A DNA stretch of 64,000 nt from Rosellinia necatrix. Its lineage: Eukaryota > Ascomycota > Sordariomycetes > Xylariales > Xylariaceae. Positions 1 through 9,492 of the stretch are shown piece after piece. The position numbers and the translations under genes were made by a program. Location: assembly GCA_021209875.1 (NCBI GenBank), contig JAGYVD010000008.1, forward strand, positions 1,115,501 to 1,179,500, in the 5' to 3' direction. The notes under the pieces are model-generated. The model did no database searches. It was not told the DNA's origin and saw only the letters and a list, made by a program, of their open reading frames with translations. Within the stretch, counting starts at the first letter, position 1. Every line of letters starts with the position of its first letter.

Positions 1-1
1 G

Positions 2-931
2 CCAGACCTGGCCTCGCTCTTCGCGCGGTGCGTCTCGGCCTTCGGCGCGGTCGATATCATCGTGCCGGGCGCGGGCGTCTTCGAGCCGCCGGCGTCGGGG
101 TTCTGGGCCCCGCCGCGGACGGCGACGAACCGGGACACCCCCAGCGCCGACCCGGCCGACGCATCCCCGGGCTCGTACCTGTCCCTCGACGTCAACCTGA
201 CGCACCCGATCCGCCTGAGCCAGCTCGGCATCGGCTACTGGACCAAGCACGGCCGCCCGGGCACCCTCGTCCACGTCAGCAGCATCGCCGGCCACGTCGT
301 CGGCGTCGCGCACCCGCTCTACCACGCGAGCAAGCACGGCCGTAAGTCAAGTCGGAACGAGCGACGCCCCTTCCTTCCCCGGGCCCTCGACTTGTGTATG
401 TATGACCCGACGAAACGCGGCTAACCGGGATCACCCCCCGTCTACAGTACACGCCTTCGTGCGGTCTCTCGGCCCTCTGCGCGACGCAGTTGGCATCAGG
501 GTCAGCGCGATAGCGCCAGCCGCCGTCAATGTACGTCCTTCCCTCTCCCTCTCCCTCTCCCTCTCCCCTTCTCCCCCCCTCCTTCTCCTCTTTCTACACC
601 GCGAACGCCACACACACACTGACCAACCCGGGTTCCTCCCTCCCCTTCTCTCAAGACCCCCCTCTGGACCGAGGCCCCGGACAAGAAGCACCTGGCATCC
701 CCGGAGCAGGACCTCGAGCTGTCCCCCGACGCCGTGGCGGCCGCGATGCTCGACCTCTGCGAGGACCCGGCGCACGGCGACGGCACCATCCTCGAGCTCA
801 TGGCGCACGGCCGCCGCCGCGTCGTCCCCCTCTACCACGCCGACCCCCCCGCCCTCGCGCCCATGCCCTGGCTCGCCGCCGTGTCCGCCGACCTGCTCGG
901 GAAGCTGAAGAATGAGGGGCTGGACGTGTGA
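2..931 (+). CDS. Short-chain dehydrogenase/reductase (SDR), 3' part
   Basis: This is the C-terminal two-thirds of a classical SDR oxidoreductase; the start and the N-terminal glycine-rich NAD(P) motif lie before the window. I read three exons, 2-341, 448-530 and 656-931, with GTAAGT and GTACGT donors and phases that fit. Visible motifs are a strand ending VPGAG (normally NNAG), the conserved VNL segment, catalytic serines in VHVSSIAG, the catalytic YHASK (YxxxK), and PAAVNTPLWT, which matches the P-x-x-V-x-T-P stretch after the active site. The layout resembles NAD-dependent 15-hydroxyprostaglandin-dehydrogenase-like SDRs of fungi, but the substrate cannot be told. The second intron carries a CT-rich tract (538-600). 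The frame and motifs make the family call safe; the exact exon ends are inferred. Confidence 0.85.
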
Positions 932-1426
932 AGGATTTGGGGCGCGGGAGACAGTGAAAGTCGGGCCTTGCTTGAGTTGTGTGGGGTTGTTGTTGTTGTT
1001 GTTGTTGTTGTTGTTGATGATGATGGAGGTGGGCTAGGGGGGGAAAGGGGGATAGGAGCAAGGGTCGGTATTTCGATGACGGTTTTTTTTTTTTTGCCCT
1101 AGTGGTGGAATACGAAGTACAGGGGAGGGGGGAAGGGCGGATGTGCACGCGCAGCTTAAATCTTAAATTCAAAGACGGTACTTCCTATTTACATACTTTC
1201 GTACAGTGAGAAATTTGTATTTTTCTACGTACACTCAATACATGACTTGGTATTAAATCAACAACACACTTGACGTGGCTGTATGATCCAAGCAAAAGGG
1301 GCTAATAAACACTCATAGCCACTAAGATCCACAGCTTTACCATGATGCCTCCGACGTGACAGGGGGGGGGCCGCGAGGTGAGCGGGCCCAGTTCGTTATG
1401 ACATAGCGCATTACACAGGTTATCGC
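932..1426. other. Intergenic with GTT microsatellite
   Basis: This is the space between convergent genes. It holds a (GTT)n microsatellite at about 986-1016 running into GATGATGATGG, a T homopolymer near 1082-1095, and AT-rich sequence that probably carries the 3' ends of both neighbours. No gene is seen. Confidence 0.6.
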
Positions 1427-3577
1427 TCAAGTGGACTGGAATGTCTCTCCTCCCCAGCCATACAGTCGGCCCAGGCGACGAGCGAAAACGGCCAACAAGT
1501 ACCCCTCGATGCGCGATCCGTGGGGGCGATGCAACGTGAGCGGCTTTTGGATAGTCATGCCCTCGGGGGGGTAGAAAGTGAAGACGGAGCCGAACTTGGG
1601 TATGACCGAAAACCCGAGTTCCGCGAGAGCCCCCTCGAAGTCAATCCATGGGACGGATCCTCGAGATTCTGTCCTGTCAAATAACATTAAGAAGACCTGG
1701 GCCGTAGCTGGCTTGACTTTGATCGGCTCCGGGGGCGGCAGAAGGGCCTGTGCATCATCAGCAGACTCCGAGTTAGTTGATGTGATTCCGTACGCGGATG
1801 GCTGTGCTGGTCGGGTTTTCTCTTTCTGTCGTCTCTCCTGCACACGAGCCTCGGGGGACTTGGGAGGCTCGGGGGGGAACGGAATGTATTCACCCTTGGT
1901 CTGAGTACGTGGCTTACGTTTAGCATCGCGTTCGGCTCGCGCCGCCAACTGCTCATGAAGTTTCGTGATACAGTCTTCAATTAGATCGTAGTAGAGAGAT
2001 TCCAGCTTAGTGCCCGTTTTTTCAACGATGAATTCTTCAAAGGCTTTCAATGCAGCTATGGCCACGCCCGGCTCCAGGAGGTTGTCGACAGGAACGACGA
2101 AGTCGAAAAGGTCGAGCGCGGGTCTGGCTTGGTTTAGTTCAGCTTCGAGCTCCGCCGCTCCTGTGACAAAAAATTGCCCCCTTTTACGGCTGAAAGTGGG
2201 CATAGAAACCGTAGGCGAAAGCGACTGGATGAAAGCCACGATAATCGCGAGGTCACCAAGGGCACCGGTGTCCCCTTCGCGTAGCCTCTCCCTCTTTGTC
2301 GGGTGTTTGGCGTGTAGTTGGTCCAACTCCGTCAAACAATCCGCAGCCTCGGAAATTGTAAGTTCAGGCTGGCAAAGGCGCAGTAGACAGCAAATTTGCT
2401 GGTCACCGCCGGCGAGATCTTCTGGTTTGCCTTTCAATATAATACGCGCGTTGCCATTGTCGTATACATTGGACACTCTCTTGAACCAGCGGCACTGGAA
2501 CGCAATTGACAGTTGACGCCGAAGTACTGCCCGGGCACGGCGGTACTCGAGGTGACACGCATTGGAGATTTCTGGTAGAATGATCTCTCGATGAGACTTT
2601 TCGGGTGAGGATTTGAGAAGCTCTAACGTCTGGCAAATATAATCCCAGGTGGCGGCGCCTCTGACACCGTTGTGAACAGTGTCAAGGAACGCGCCACTAA
2701 TAAATCTGTCGCCAAGGGTGGACGATCTGCGACCCATTTCATCGGCAACCAGTTCGGGCCTGCTGAAGAACCAGATGTTGAGAAGATGAGAAAGCATGAC
2801 AGGTTTCACAAAGATCAAGGAGAGGGTATCGTCGAGTGAAGTCTTCTGATCGAGTGCCATATCCAGAAGACTGGCAAGGTCGACCTTGGGGGCTGTGGGC
2901 TTGATAGAGAGCCTAGAAAAGGCGGCGATCGCTCCGTCATGAGACATCTTTGGCCATATTTTCTCGCTTCTCGTGGTTGAACCTGCTTCTAGGATATCCT
3001 CGATGATAACGTTAAGACATCTTAGGAGGTAAAATTGTCTTATGAGAATGAGCTCGCCTATGGACTGAGGAATACAGAAGCCGGCTTCGATTGCGGGTTT
3101 GAGTGCTGCGACGGCCGCTTTCTCCTGCTTGCGGACGCAGAATGACCGACCATAATTTCCCTTTACGAAAAGGCTATAGGAGTTCTGAAAGGGTCCGTCG
3201 AGTTGTAGGCTGCGTGTGCGCATCATCTCGAGGATGAAGTGGTGGTCTCCCGGGCGACCGTCAAAACCAGAGATGTACTGTTGTTCCAAGGACATGGTCG
3301 CTCTGTGCTCAAGCATGCGCATGAGGAAGTCGGACCCAGCCGCAGTCACGTCGGCGAGATTCCACTCAGGCATGAATTTGCAGACATTTCCCAGCGAGTG
3401 GTCTTGGGAATGTGCGAGGACGAGGCCATTGGGGGTGCCGGCCGTCATAGCCTTCTGGCGTTGGGCCGGATTCAGGCTGCTCCAGTACTGGCGAAGTTTG
3501 GGCCCGTGAGCGCGATACTTGCGGGAGAGATCAGACTGCAGCTCCACGACCTCGTGGGCTTCCGGTTCGCCTTGCAT
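1427..3577 (-). CDS. Uncharacterised 716-residue protein
   Basis: This is a single uninterrupted frame of 716 codons starting at an ATG (3575-3577). The protein is mostly hydrophilic and helix-rich. It has no signal peptide, no clear membrane span and no catalytic motif I recognise. The N-terminal half contains segments such as GNVCKFMPEWNL, FDGRPGDHHFILEMMR and GFCIPQSIGELILIRQ, which look like a folded conserved domain. Residues about 560-640 form a basic, proline-rich low-complexity linker (KRKPRTQTKGEY, PFPPEPPKSPEARVQERR), followed by a second folded stretch of about 80 residues. From memory it resembles a widespread Pezizomycotina family of unknown function. I cannot confirm this and assign no role. 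The length of the frame and the sensible composition make it a real gene. Confidence 0.85.
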   Translation of the reverse strand: MQGEPEAHEVVELQSDLSRKYRAHGPKLRQYWSSLNPAQRQKAMTAGTPNGLVLAHSQDHSLGNVCKFMPEWNLADVTAAGSDFLMRMLEHRATMSLEQQYISGFDGRPGDHHFILEMMRTRSLQLDGPFQNSYSLFVKGNYGRSFCVRKQEKAAVAALKPAIEAGFCIPQSIGELILIRQFYLLRCLNVIIEDILEAGSTTRSEKIWPKMSHDGAIAAFSRLSIKPTAPKVDLASLLDMALDQKTSLDDTLSLIFVKPVMLSHLLNIWFFSRPELVADEMGRRSSTLGDRFISGAFLDTVHNGVRGAATWDYICQTLELLKSSPEKSHREIILPEISNACHLEYRRARAVLRRQLSIAFQCRWFKRVSNVYDNGNARIILKGKPEDLAGGDQQICCLLRLCQPELTISEAADCLTELDQLHAKHPTKRERLREGDTGALGDLAIIVAFIQSLSPTVSMPTFSRKRGQFFVTGAAELEAELNQARPALDLFDFVVPVDNLLEPGVAIAALKAFEEFIVEKTGTKLESLYYDLIEDCITKLHEQLAARAERDAKRKPRTQTKGEYIPFPPEPPKSPEARVQERRQKEKTRPAQPSAYGITSTNSESADDAQALLPPPEPIKVKPATAQVFLMLFDRTESRGSVPWIDFEGALAELGFSVIPKFGSVFTFYPPEGMTIQKPLTLHRPHGSRIEGYLLAVFARRLGRLYGWGGETFQST

Positions 3578-3821
3578 CTTGTCTTGCCCTGCGCCGCCGC
3601 CGGGCGAGTCAGCGCGTCGCTACTAACGCGGATGGGTTGGAGCACGGATACGTACGAAGACAATCGTCCAAGAAGAATGGGAAACAAAAAACAGCAGCAA
3701 GGAAACAGTGAGTGGATGGAAAGGGCGTTCGTTGTTTTCGACCAAGCCTAAGATAAGAGGGTTGGGAGGGAGTGTGTAGGTGCTTGGGAGACATCACAGC
3801 TAAGAGTCGGTAGGCAGGTAC

Positions 3822-3856
3822 CTAGGTAGGTAGGTAGGTAGGTAGGTAGGTAGGTA
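3822..3856. repeat. (GGTA)n tetranucleotide repeat
   Basis: About eight tandem GGTA units follow a TACCTAGG palindrome. Confidence 0.9.
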
Positions 3857-3989
3857 AGCACATTCCTGGCCACCTTATAGATAGTACCTAGTGTCAAGTG
3901 GTGTCGAGTGGTGCCGAGTAGGTAGGTTAGGCGACTGCCTAACCATAGGTTGCTAACGTATCTACCTACCTAGGTACTCAGGTTCGCTC

Positions 3990-4076
3990 TACATTACCTA
4001 CATTATCTACATTACCTACATTACCTACATTACCTACATTACCTACATTACCTACATTATCTACATTACCTACCTA
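3990..4076. repeat. Tandem 9-mer CTACATTAC repeat
   Basis: Around nine tandem copies of CTACATTAC (two read CTACATTAT) end in TACCTACC. The unit is built from the same TACCTA core that is scattered through the intergenic DNA of this window. Confidence 0.9.
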
Positions 4077-4442
4077 CCAATACGTCTCGGTACCTTGAGT
4101 AGGTAGTTAGGCATCCAAGGCAGGTACTATGTAGTATGTAGTAGGTAAGGGGCCATAGGTTGGTGGGACGACATTTATTTACCTCAGGTACCTACACAAC
4201 GGTGTCCCCAAGTTCACAAGCAGATGAAAAGGCCTGGTTATATCAACCGACTGTCATAACCGCTAAGTCCCTCCCACCATCCCCCCCTACCTGCGTGTAG
4301 GTGCCTTCCATGCTCATAGAACGTCTAGCGTCACCTGCCAGGTCCCTTTGACACGCTATACCATCTTCCAATTGGCTCGTGGCACCAAAGTTCATGCAAG
4401 GTACAGACAGGTAGGCAGGTACCTCAATGCCTTCTGCTGCCG

Positions 4443-5354
4443 CTAGCCGCTAGCCGCGGCAGCAGCCGCAGCGGCAGCCCCAGCCGAGGCCGCCCCCCCA
4501 GCCGCGGAGGAATTGAGCTCCAGCAACCACAGCCACATGGCCGAGATGATAGCCAGCGTCGCCCCGCGCTCGCCCAGCGCGCCCGTCAGGGCGCTGCCCA
4601 TGAACTGGAACTTGAAGGCCTTGCTCATCGACAAGCTGTTGTTGTGTGCCCAGGCCGCGACGACCTCGAGCCCGTCGCTCGTGGAGCCGAGCGCGCGCGC
4701 ATCGCGCTCCCCGCCCGCGCCGACGGGCTCGCCCGAGAGCCGGACGAGCTTCCAGCCCCATTTGTAGCCGTCGAGCTCGCGGACCTCGCTGCCGTGGCTG
4801 GAGCGCCACTCGAACTGCTCGCGGCGCGACGCCGTGCCCGCGGCGCCCACGTCGGCCGTGAAGCCGTGCGTCGTGTGCCGGAGGCTCGAGTGCGTCGCCA
4901 TCCGCACCGTCTGGCTGTCGGCGTCATGCGCGACGCCCTCGCGCGCCGCGACTGTTAGCGTTGCGCCACCCCGCACCTTCCATAGCGATTGGTGCGTCCC
5001 CGTTGCCAGGACCGCGTCGTCCTTGTCGCTCGGCCCGTCGTACATCACGAGCTCCGGGTTCTTCGTGAACCCCGAGTGCATCCGCACCGCGAACAGCGGC
5101 GCCTCCTTCCTCCCCCCGAGGTGCATCACCCGCGTGAATCCCATCTTCATGTACGCGTTCAGCGACGCCGGGAACTTGGTCAGAGGGCCCGCCCCTGAGC
5201 TCGGTCCGCCCGCCTCGTACGTCGGGGCTGGCCCCAGCGGCGGCGGCGGCGCGTACGCGTCGGTGTGGTGTGTTTCTTGGTAATACGGCGGTGGGGGAGC
5301 TCTGTCCTCCGGCGCTTCATATGCTGCTGCCTCTGTCTCTTTCTGGCTTCCCAT
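4443..5354 (-). CDS. LURP-one/Tubby C-terminal-like domain protein
   Basis: This single-exon 303-residue protein starts at the ATG at 5352-5354. Residues about 15-55 are proline- and tyrosine-rich (APPPPYYQE, YAPPPPLGPAPTYE). Residues about 70-230 match the fungal LURP-one-related / Tubby C-terminal-like fold: FAVRMHSGF, PELVMYDGPSDKDDAVLATG, a central charged strand pair, then FEWRSSHGSEVRELDGYKWGWKLVRL and a final hydrophobic helix (TLAIISAMWLWLLEL). In the family that helix is buried in the beta barrel, so it is probably not a membrane span. The tail is a run of Ala and Gly. The biochemical role in fungi is unknown. The GC-rich coding sequence produces many open frames on the other strand, which I treat as shadows. 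Confidence 0.85.
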   Translation of the reverse strand: MGSQKETEAAAYEAPEDRAPPPPYYQETHHTDAYAPPPPLGPAPTYEAGGPSSGAGPLTKFPASLNAYMKMGFTRVMHLGGRKEAPLFAVRMHSGFTKNPELVMYDGPSDKDDAVLATGTHQSLWKVRGGATLTVAAREGVAHDADSQTVRMATHSSLRHTTHGFTADVGAAGTASRREQFEWRSSHGSEVRELDGYKWGWKLVRLSGEPVGAGGERDARALGSTSDGLEVVAAWAHNNSLSMSKAFKFQFMGSALTGALGERGATLAIISAMWLWLLELNSSAAGGAASAGAAAAAAAAASG

Positions 5355-7095
5355 CTTTGATATACGAGTAAGGAGCTGAGGTGCAATGTCGCACGTGTGG
5401 GGTATCTAAGAAGTCAAATGTCTGCTAATAATATAATGGGACGGGTTGCTGGTGATGGGGGCATTGAAGGCTTCAAGGGCGAGAGGGAATGCGAAGTCCT
5501 TATAAACGCCGACTTACAGCCACATCGCCGCCATATGATACGACCAGCGTCTGTTCCATCGGGACTCGACCGTGTTATTTTACGTCATTCTGCGCCCCGA
5601 TGTCAGATATTCTGGTCTGCGCATCCATATGTTACTAAGATTTGCCAAGCATTGGCTTACTAGAATAGGATTAAGCTCCATCAACCCCCCTGGCGAGCAG
5701 CTTTTTATAGAATTTAAGTTCCACCATCCCTGTCTTAGCGTAAAGTAGCACCACCACTAGTTATAGCAGATACGCCGTATCCAGATCACCTGGGATCGCC
5801 TTGTCTCCTGGACAGTACTTACACAATGTAGGCATGGTCCCCTTCTAACTCTTGTTATACTTCAGGTATCGACAACGTGGTCGTCGGTATCCCGCGTGGA
5901 CCCAGTCACATCATACGGATCAGTTATGATTGCTTACCTAGTGAAGGTAAGAAAAGGGAGTTCACTTCCACTCTGTGTTCTCGCATACCTATTAGACACC
6001 TGCAATCGTTCGTCTTGCGTGTTCCTCGTAGGAGTACCATGCCTTATCTCTTTCGACACGGTTTCTTTTCTCTTTTCTGTCGGTGCAGAATATACGGTTT
6101 TTAATGCTACAGGAGATCAATCGCGCGTCGACTGGCGCAACGCATGTTATAGATGCGAGGCTCTCAATCGAGGCGACAGCCTACGGTGGAGGGGTTGACT
6201 GTGTTGGTCTCCGTACCAATAGTGTAAAAGATATAATGCACCCACCTTTAGAATACCATCGACGCAAGAGTGGCAATTACGCACGAAGGAGCCATGTAGG
6301 AGATTCATACCAATTTACATGCAAGCGCCATGCTACGGTTGGTTTATAAGCCATATCTCCACGCGATGAGATATACGTCTCCCTTGGGCCCCAGCCCATC
6401 ACCATTACACTTAAGAAGGAAAAAAAAAAAAAGGTTGAAGCCGAGAAGACCAAGTTTGTTTTTCTCGTCAAGCGTGATGGCAGAATGGTTAGGATTGTTG
6501 CAGGCGACCCCCAGAGCATAGAGCTGTAGCACTGCCTTCAGTCCTAGCCAGGTAGCGACTCATGTCAATATTGGCGGGGGTTATCTTAATACTTGAAAGC
6601 CGGAACACACATATCTTGGTGTTAGTCACCCCGAGTACTATGAAATACCCGGATATGAATACTGTCTTAAGATCTCGCAAATTTAAATAGTCTGGAACGT
6701 TCTGGAACGCGCAGTCAAAGGACATTAGTTGGGTTCGTAGACAAGACCTAGTACGTTGGTATAGATATGATGCTCGACGGTAAAAAAAATATAACGCACG
6801 TAGGAGATTGGGTACAGTAGCTTGGGAGTTATTGTGTTCATCTAGATGAATTTCGTACGGGATATTTACTATTCCTTACGTCTTAGCATCCGATGATGAG
6901 TATCCCGACCCCCCGTAGTATGGTTCCCGCGGTTTGTAGCATACTACTCGCTAGAGTTGAGCATCGAACCATCACGGCAAAGAAATGCTTCTTATTGATC
7001 CCACCCAAGCTGTCAATTATACACTATAAGTGACTATTAAGTGCATATATATCTCGGTGTGCGGCTGGCGAAGCTGTAGAACAACGGAAAGTGAA
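5355..7095. other. 1.7 kb intergenic, no clear gene
   Basis: No frame here has convincing composition or motifs. Short open stretches near 5880-6350 and 6490-6720 do not connect with splice sites. A few residues near 6130-6200 (ATHVIDA, GGGVD) faintly recall a zinc alcohol dehydrogenase but are too short to call. Confidence 0.5.
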
Positions 7096-8796
7096 TTATC
7101 TAGGCTTGGGTGCTGGTAAGCACCGAGGCGCTTCGTCTGCAAGGTCAAGATACCGGGGCGAGGGGCCGTAAGCCGGCTTTGTGCGCTTCCCCAACGCCCG
7201 GCCAGCATACAACATGACCCGCATCCAGTTTGGCTGGCAGTTTTCTTGTCGGAAAGGTTTGACCTCGACTGTCACGAACATCTTAATCTTCAGCGTGACC
7301 TTGTCTCTTTGGACCTTCCGAGCAAGCTCCCCTACGCGTATGGGGTTGTGGTGCATCGCCGCGGCCCACAGATCCGAGCCCTCGCGATTTATGCACGCCC
7401 ATGGCTCATAGCCCGGGCCGAACCCGCAAGCCAACACAAAGTTGGCCGTCCGGTCTTGCCACAGGGCTTGGTAGGTGACCATGCCGATGAATGAAGGCGT
7501 GTCCTTGGCGCGGAATCCGAATGCTTCGTCCCAACGCCGTTCGGGATAGACCGAAATAATACGTATGCACTTAGTCATTTCTGGATGATAATTGAATCTG
7601 AACTGGAAATGATGGCCTCGAAGGAGTGTCAGGCTCGAGATATTAGTTCTATGTAGTGTTAAATCCGCGTTATTGTTTGAATGCGGTTGAATGCTAAGAA
7701 AAATTGATGTCCCAAGCAGTCTTTCGCCCTCGGTTTCGATAGGAATCTCATTAGCAAGGGCGCGGCCGTAGAGGTTTCCGCCTATTGAGCCTAGATGAAT
7801 TCCAAGGGAGTCTTGATACCTATCTTGGCGGTGGCAATGAAGACTCATGATAGGGTTTCGAAGACCGGAAACAACGGGAAGCGCGACGCTAACCTGTAGG
7901 CCTTTGTTGGTTACCGAGAAGTCTGGGTTGTATCTGAGGTCCTGGCTCAAGACGATATCTCCCGAATCCGAAAAGAAATTTGGCGAGGGAGCGAGTACAC
8001 CACAATGGTCCCAAGGCAATACCCGATGGGGGGATTTCCAAGCAAGTATCGTTAGGTCGTTGGTGGACTTGATGATCTTTTTTTGGAGTCGGGCAAATGC
8101 GTTGGCGCCCTCGCCGTATATCAGAGGCATGTGCACCCCGAAGATTCCCAGGAGCGAGTACGCGACATCTTCCGGCCGTCGAGTCTCTCTACCAGCGGCC
8201 CATGACATCTTCCTACAGACCGGGATCGAGGCAAGAAGGCCCTTCAGAGCCGTGCCAGCGGCGCAAAGAACTTGTTCATCGATCCCGGTCGCATCTGCGA
8301 TATCTGTGGATAAGCCCGCTTTCGAGCCATAGAAGACCCAAGACGAATCATAAAACTCGAGGTCCTCCGGCGCAATCAATTCCTGTAACGTCCATCCCCG
8401 AGAGAACCAGCGGCTCGCAAAAAACTGGCACGAAGAGTTCGGGGGCCCAGCCGTTGACTGGTTGAAGTCACTCAGGTAAGCAAAACATTTGCCAGAGCCG
8501 GCATACCACGAGTACATGGAATTGATCGCCTCTGTGAGCTCGGCGCTACTCGACTTGTCAATGCAGCATGTGTCAATCCATACATACTCGTACCCGTTCC
8601 TGACGGCTAATTTGCACGTTTGGCTTATTTTCTCCCAACTCTTGACACTAGCATCTACGCCTTTCTGGGCCCCTTGGGAGAAACTGGCAAACGTGACCTC
8701 GCCTTCTTCCCACGTGTGGGAAAGAATAGCATACGGAGGGATTTCGGACACCGAAAACTCCAGCAATTGCAAAGTACGGCATTGAATAAGTCGCAT
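7096..8796 (-). CDS. HET domain protein (heterokaryon incompatibility type)
   Basis: This is a complete single-exon 566-residue protein starting MRLIQCRTLQLLEF. The HET domain covers about residues 20-175, with its landmark blocks in order: YAILSHTWEEGEVTF, the KLAVRNGYEYVWIDTCCIDK block, SAELTEAINSMYSWYAGSGKCFAYL, and the RWFSRGWTLQELIAP block. It is followed by the usual post-domain segment MSWAAGRETRRPEDVAYSLL and GVHMPLIYGEGANAFARLQ. The C-terminal 300 residues are beta-rich with no repeats: there are no WD40 or ankyrin units and no NACHT. HET domains trigger growth arrest or death when unlike fungal individuals fuse. Here the domain is N-terminal with no attached sensor module, so the trigger cannot be predicted. 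It looks intact and may be functional. Confidence 0.95.
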   Translation of the reverse strand: MRLIQCRTLQLLEFSVSEIPPYAILSHTWEEGEVTFASFSQGAQKGVDASVKSWEKISQTCKLAVRNGYEYVWIDTCCIDKSSSAELTEAINSMYSWYAGSGKCFAYLSDFNQSTAGPPNSSCQFFASRWFSRGWTLQELIAPEDLEFYDSSWVFYGSKAGLSTDIADATGIDEQVLCAAGTALKGLLASIPVCRKMSWAAGRETRRPEDVAYSLLGIFGVHMPLIYGEGANAFARLQKKIIKSTNDLTILAWKSPHRVLPWDHCGVLAPSPNFFSDSGDIVLSQDLRYNPDFSVTNKGLQVSVALPVVSGLRNPIMSLHCHRQDRYQDSLGIHLGSIGGNLYGRALANEIPIETEGERLLGTSIFLSIQPHSNNNADLTLHRTNISSLTLLRGHHFQFRFNYHPEMTKCIRIISVYPERRWDEAFGFRAKDTPSFIGMVTYQALWQDRTANFVLACGFGPGYEPWACINREGSDLWAAAMHHNPIRVGELARKVQRDKVTLKIKMFVTVEVKPFRQENCQPNWMRVMLYAGRALGKRTKPAYGPSPRYLDLADEAPRCLPAPKPR

Positions 8797-9492
8797 TGAT
8801 GCAGCTTATAATGCCTTGTTGAGGAAGAATCGTGGTGCATTCGTGGCAGGGACTTGGAGGCCAATGGAGGTGAAGAGGGTGTGAAAGGGACGTTTTTACA
8901 CTTATAAGCCACGTTCAGGGGCTTCGCGCATCCTGTGATCAGCTGCATATTGTAGGTGGCGGGCTTCTTCCGGATGTAAGCCATTTTACCATTTTAGTAA
9001 ATTTAGACCCCAAACTTGACCTGTTCATATCAGTGTTCGAGTCGGTACATAGAAAGCCTAACCTTACGCTATTGCAAGGCGATGGGTCGCGGACTGGCGC
9101 ACTTTACTGCCTACCTAGGTACCTAGATAGATAGACAACGCGGTTCAACTTAATAGGTGCCACTGCGTTAGCATCTGTCTAAGCAAGTGACGAGGTAGCG
9201 TATCTGATTGAGCCTGTGTCCAAGGCAATTGGTTGCGACCTACAACAGATAAATCGTACAGTGAAGATTATCCCGATTAGAATGATGTCGAACCCTTGCT
9301 TCTATACTTGTTTTTAGATCATCCGCTCAAATCAAACCATTCACAAAAACATCAACTCTACTATAATAGCATCCTGAACAACATGACACTTGCTATTTAT
9401 CGGAGCGCATAAGCAGTAGCATAATCCTTCTACTCACTACAGCGTGTACACACAATCATAAAATGCCCTCTGACGGTGATGCAGCTTCTTAT
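8797..9492. other. Intergenic between HET and SDR genes
   Basis: This holds the presumed promoter of the HET gene. It contains a TACCTAGGTACCTAGATAG stretch near 9112 and AT-rich sequence downstream of the SDR stop. No gene is seen. Confidence 0.5.

Larger units (their letters stand above)
3578..4442. other. Intergenic rich in TACC/GGTA repeats
   Basis: The gap between two minus-strand genes is dominated by short tandem repeats built from TACCTA and its complement, including the two arrays listed separately. It must also hold the promoter of the 716-residue protein gene. No coding sequence is seen. Confidence 0.6.

Noticed and set aside
402..915. Alternative plus- and minus-strand frames in the first SDR gene
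   Set aside because: They run through the CT-rich intron and give low-complexity Arg/Pro/Ser sequence; the spliced SDR explains the region.
4450..5283. Several long frames on both strands inside the Tubby-like gene
   Set aside because: High GC removes stops in all frames; only the 303-residue frame matches a domain.
6083..6349. Zinc alcohol dehydrogenase fragment suggested by ATHVIDA and GGGVD
   Set aside because: Only about 20 residues agree, with no neighbouring motifs on either side and no splice structure, so chance cannot be excluded.
6475..6545. tRNA-like sequence (GGCAGAATGGTTAGGAT)
   Set aside because: It resembles a D arm, but no anticodon arm or TTCGAATC-type T arm follows at the right spacing.
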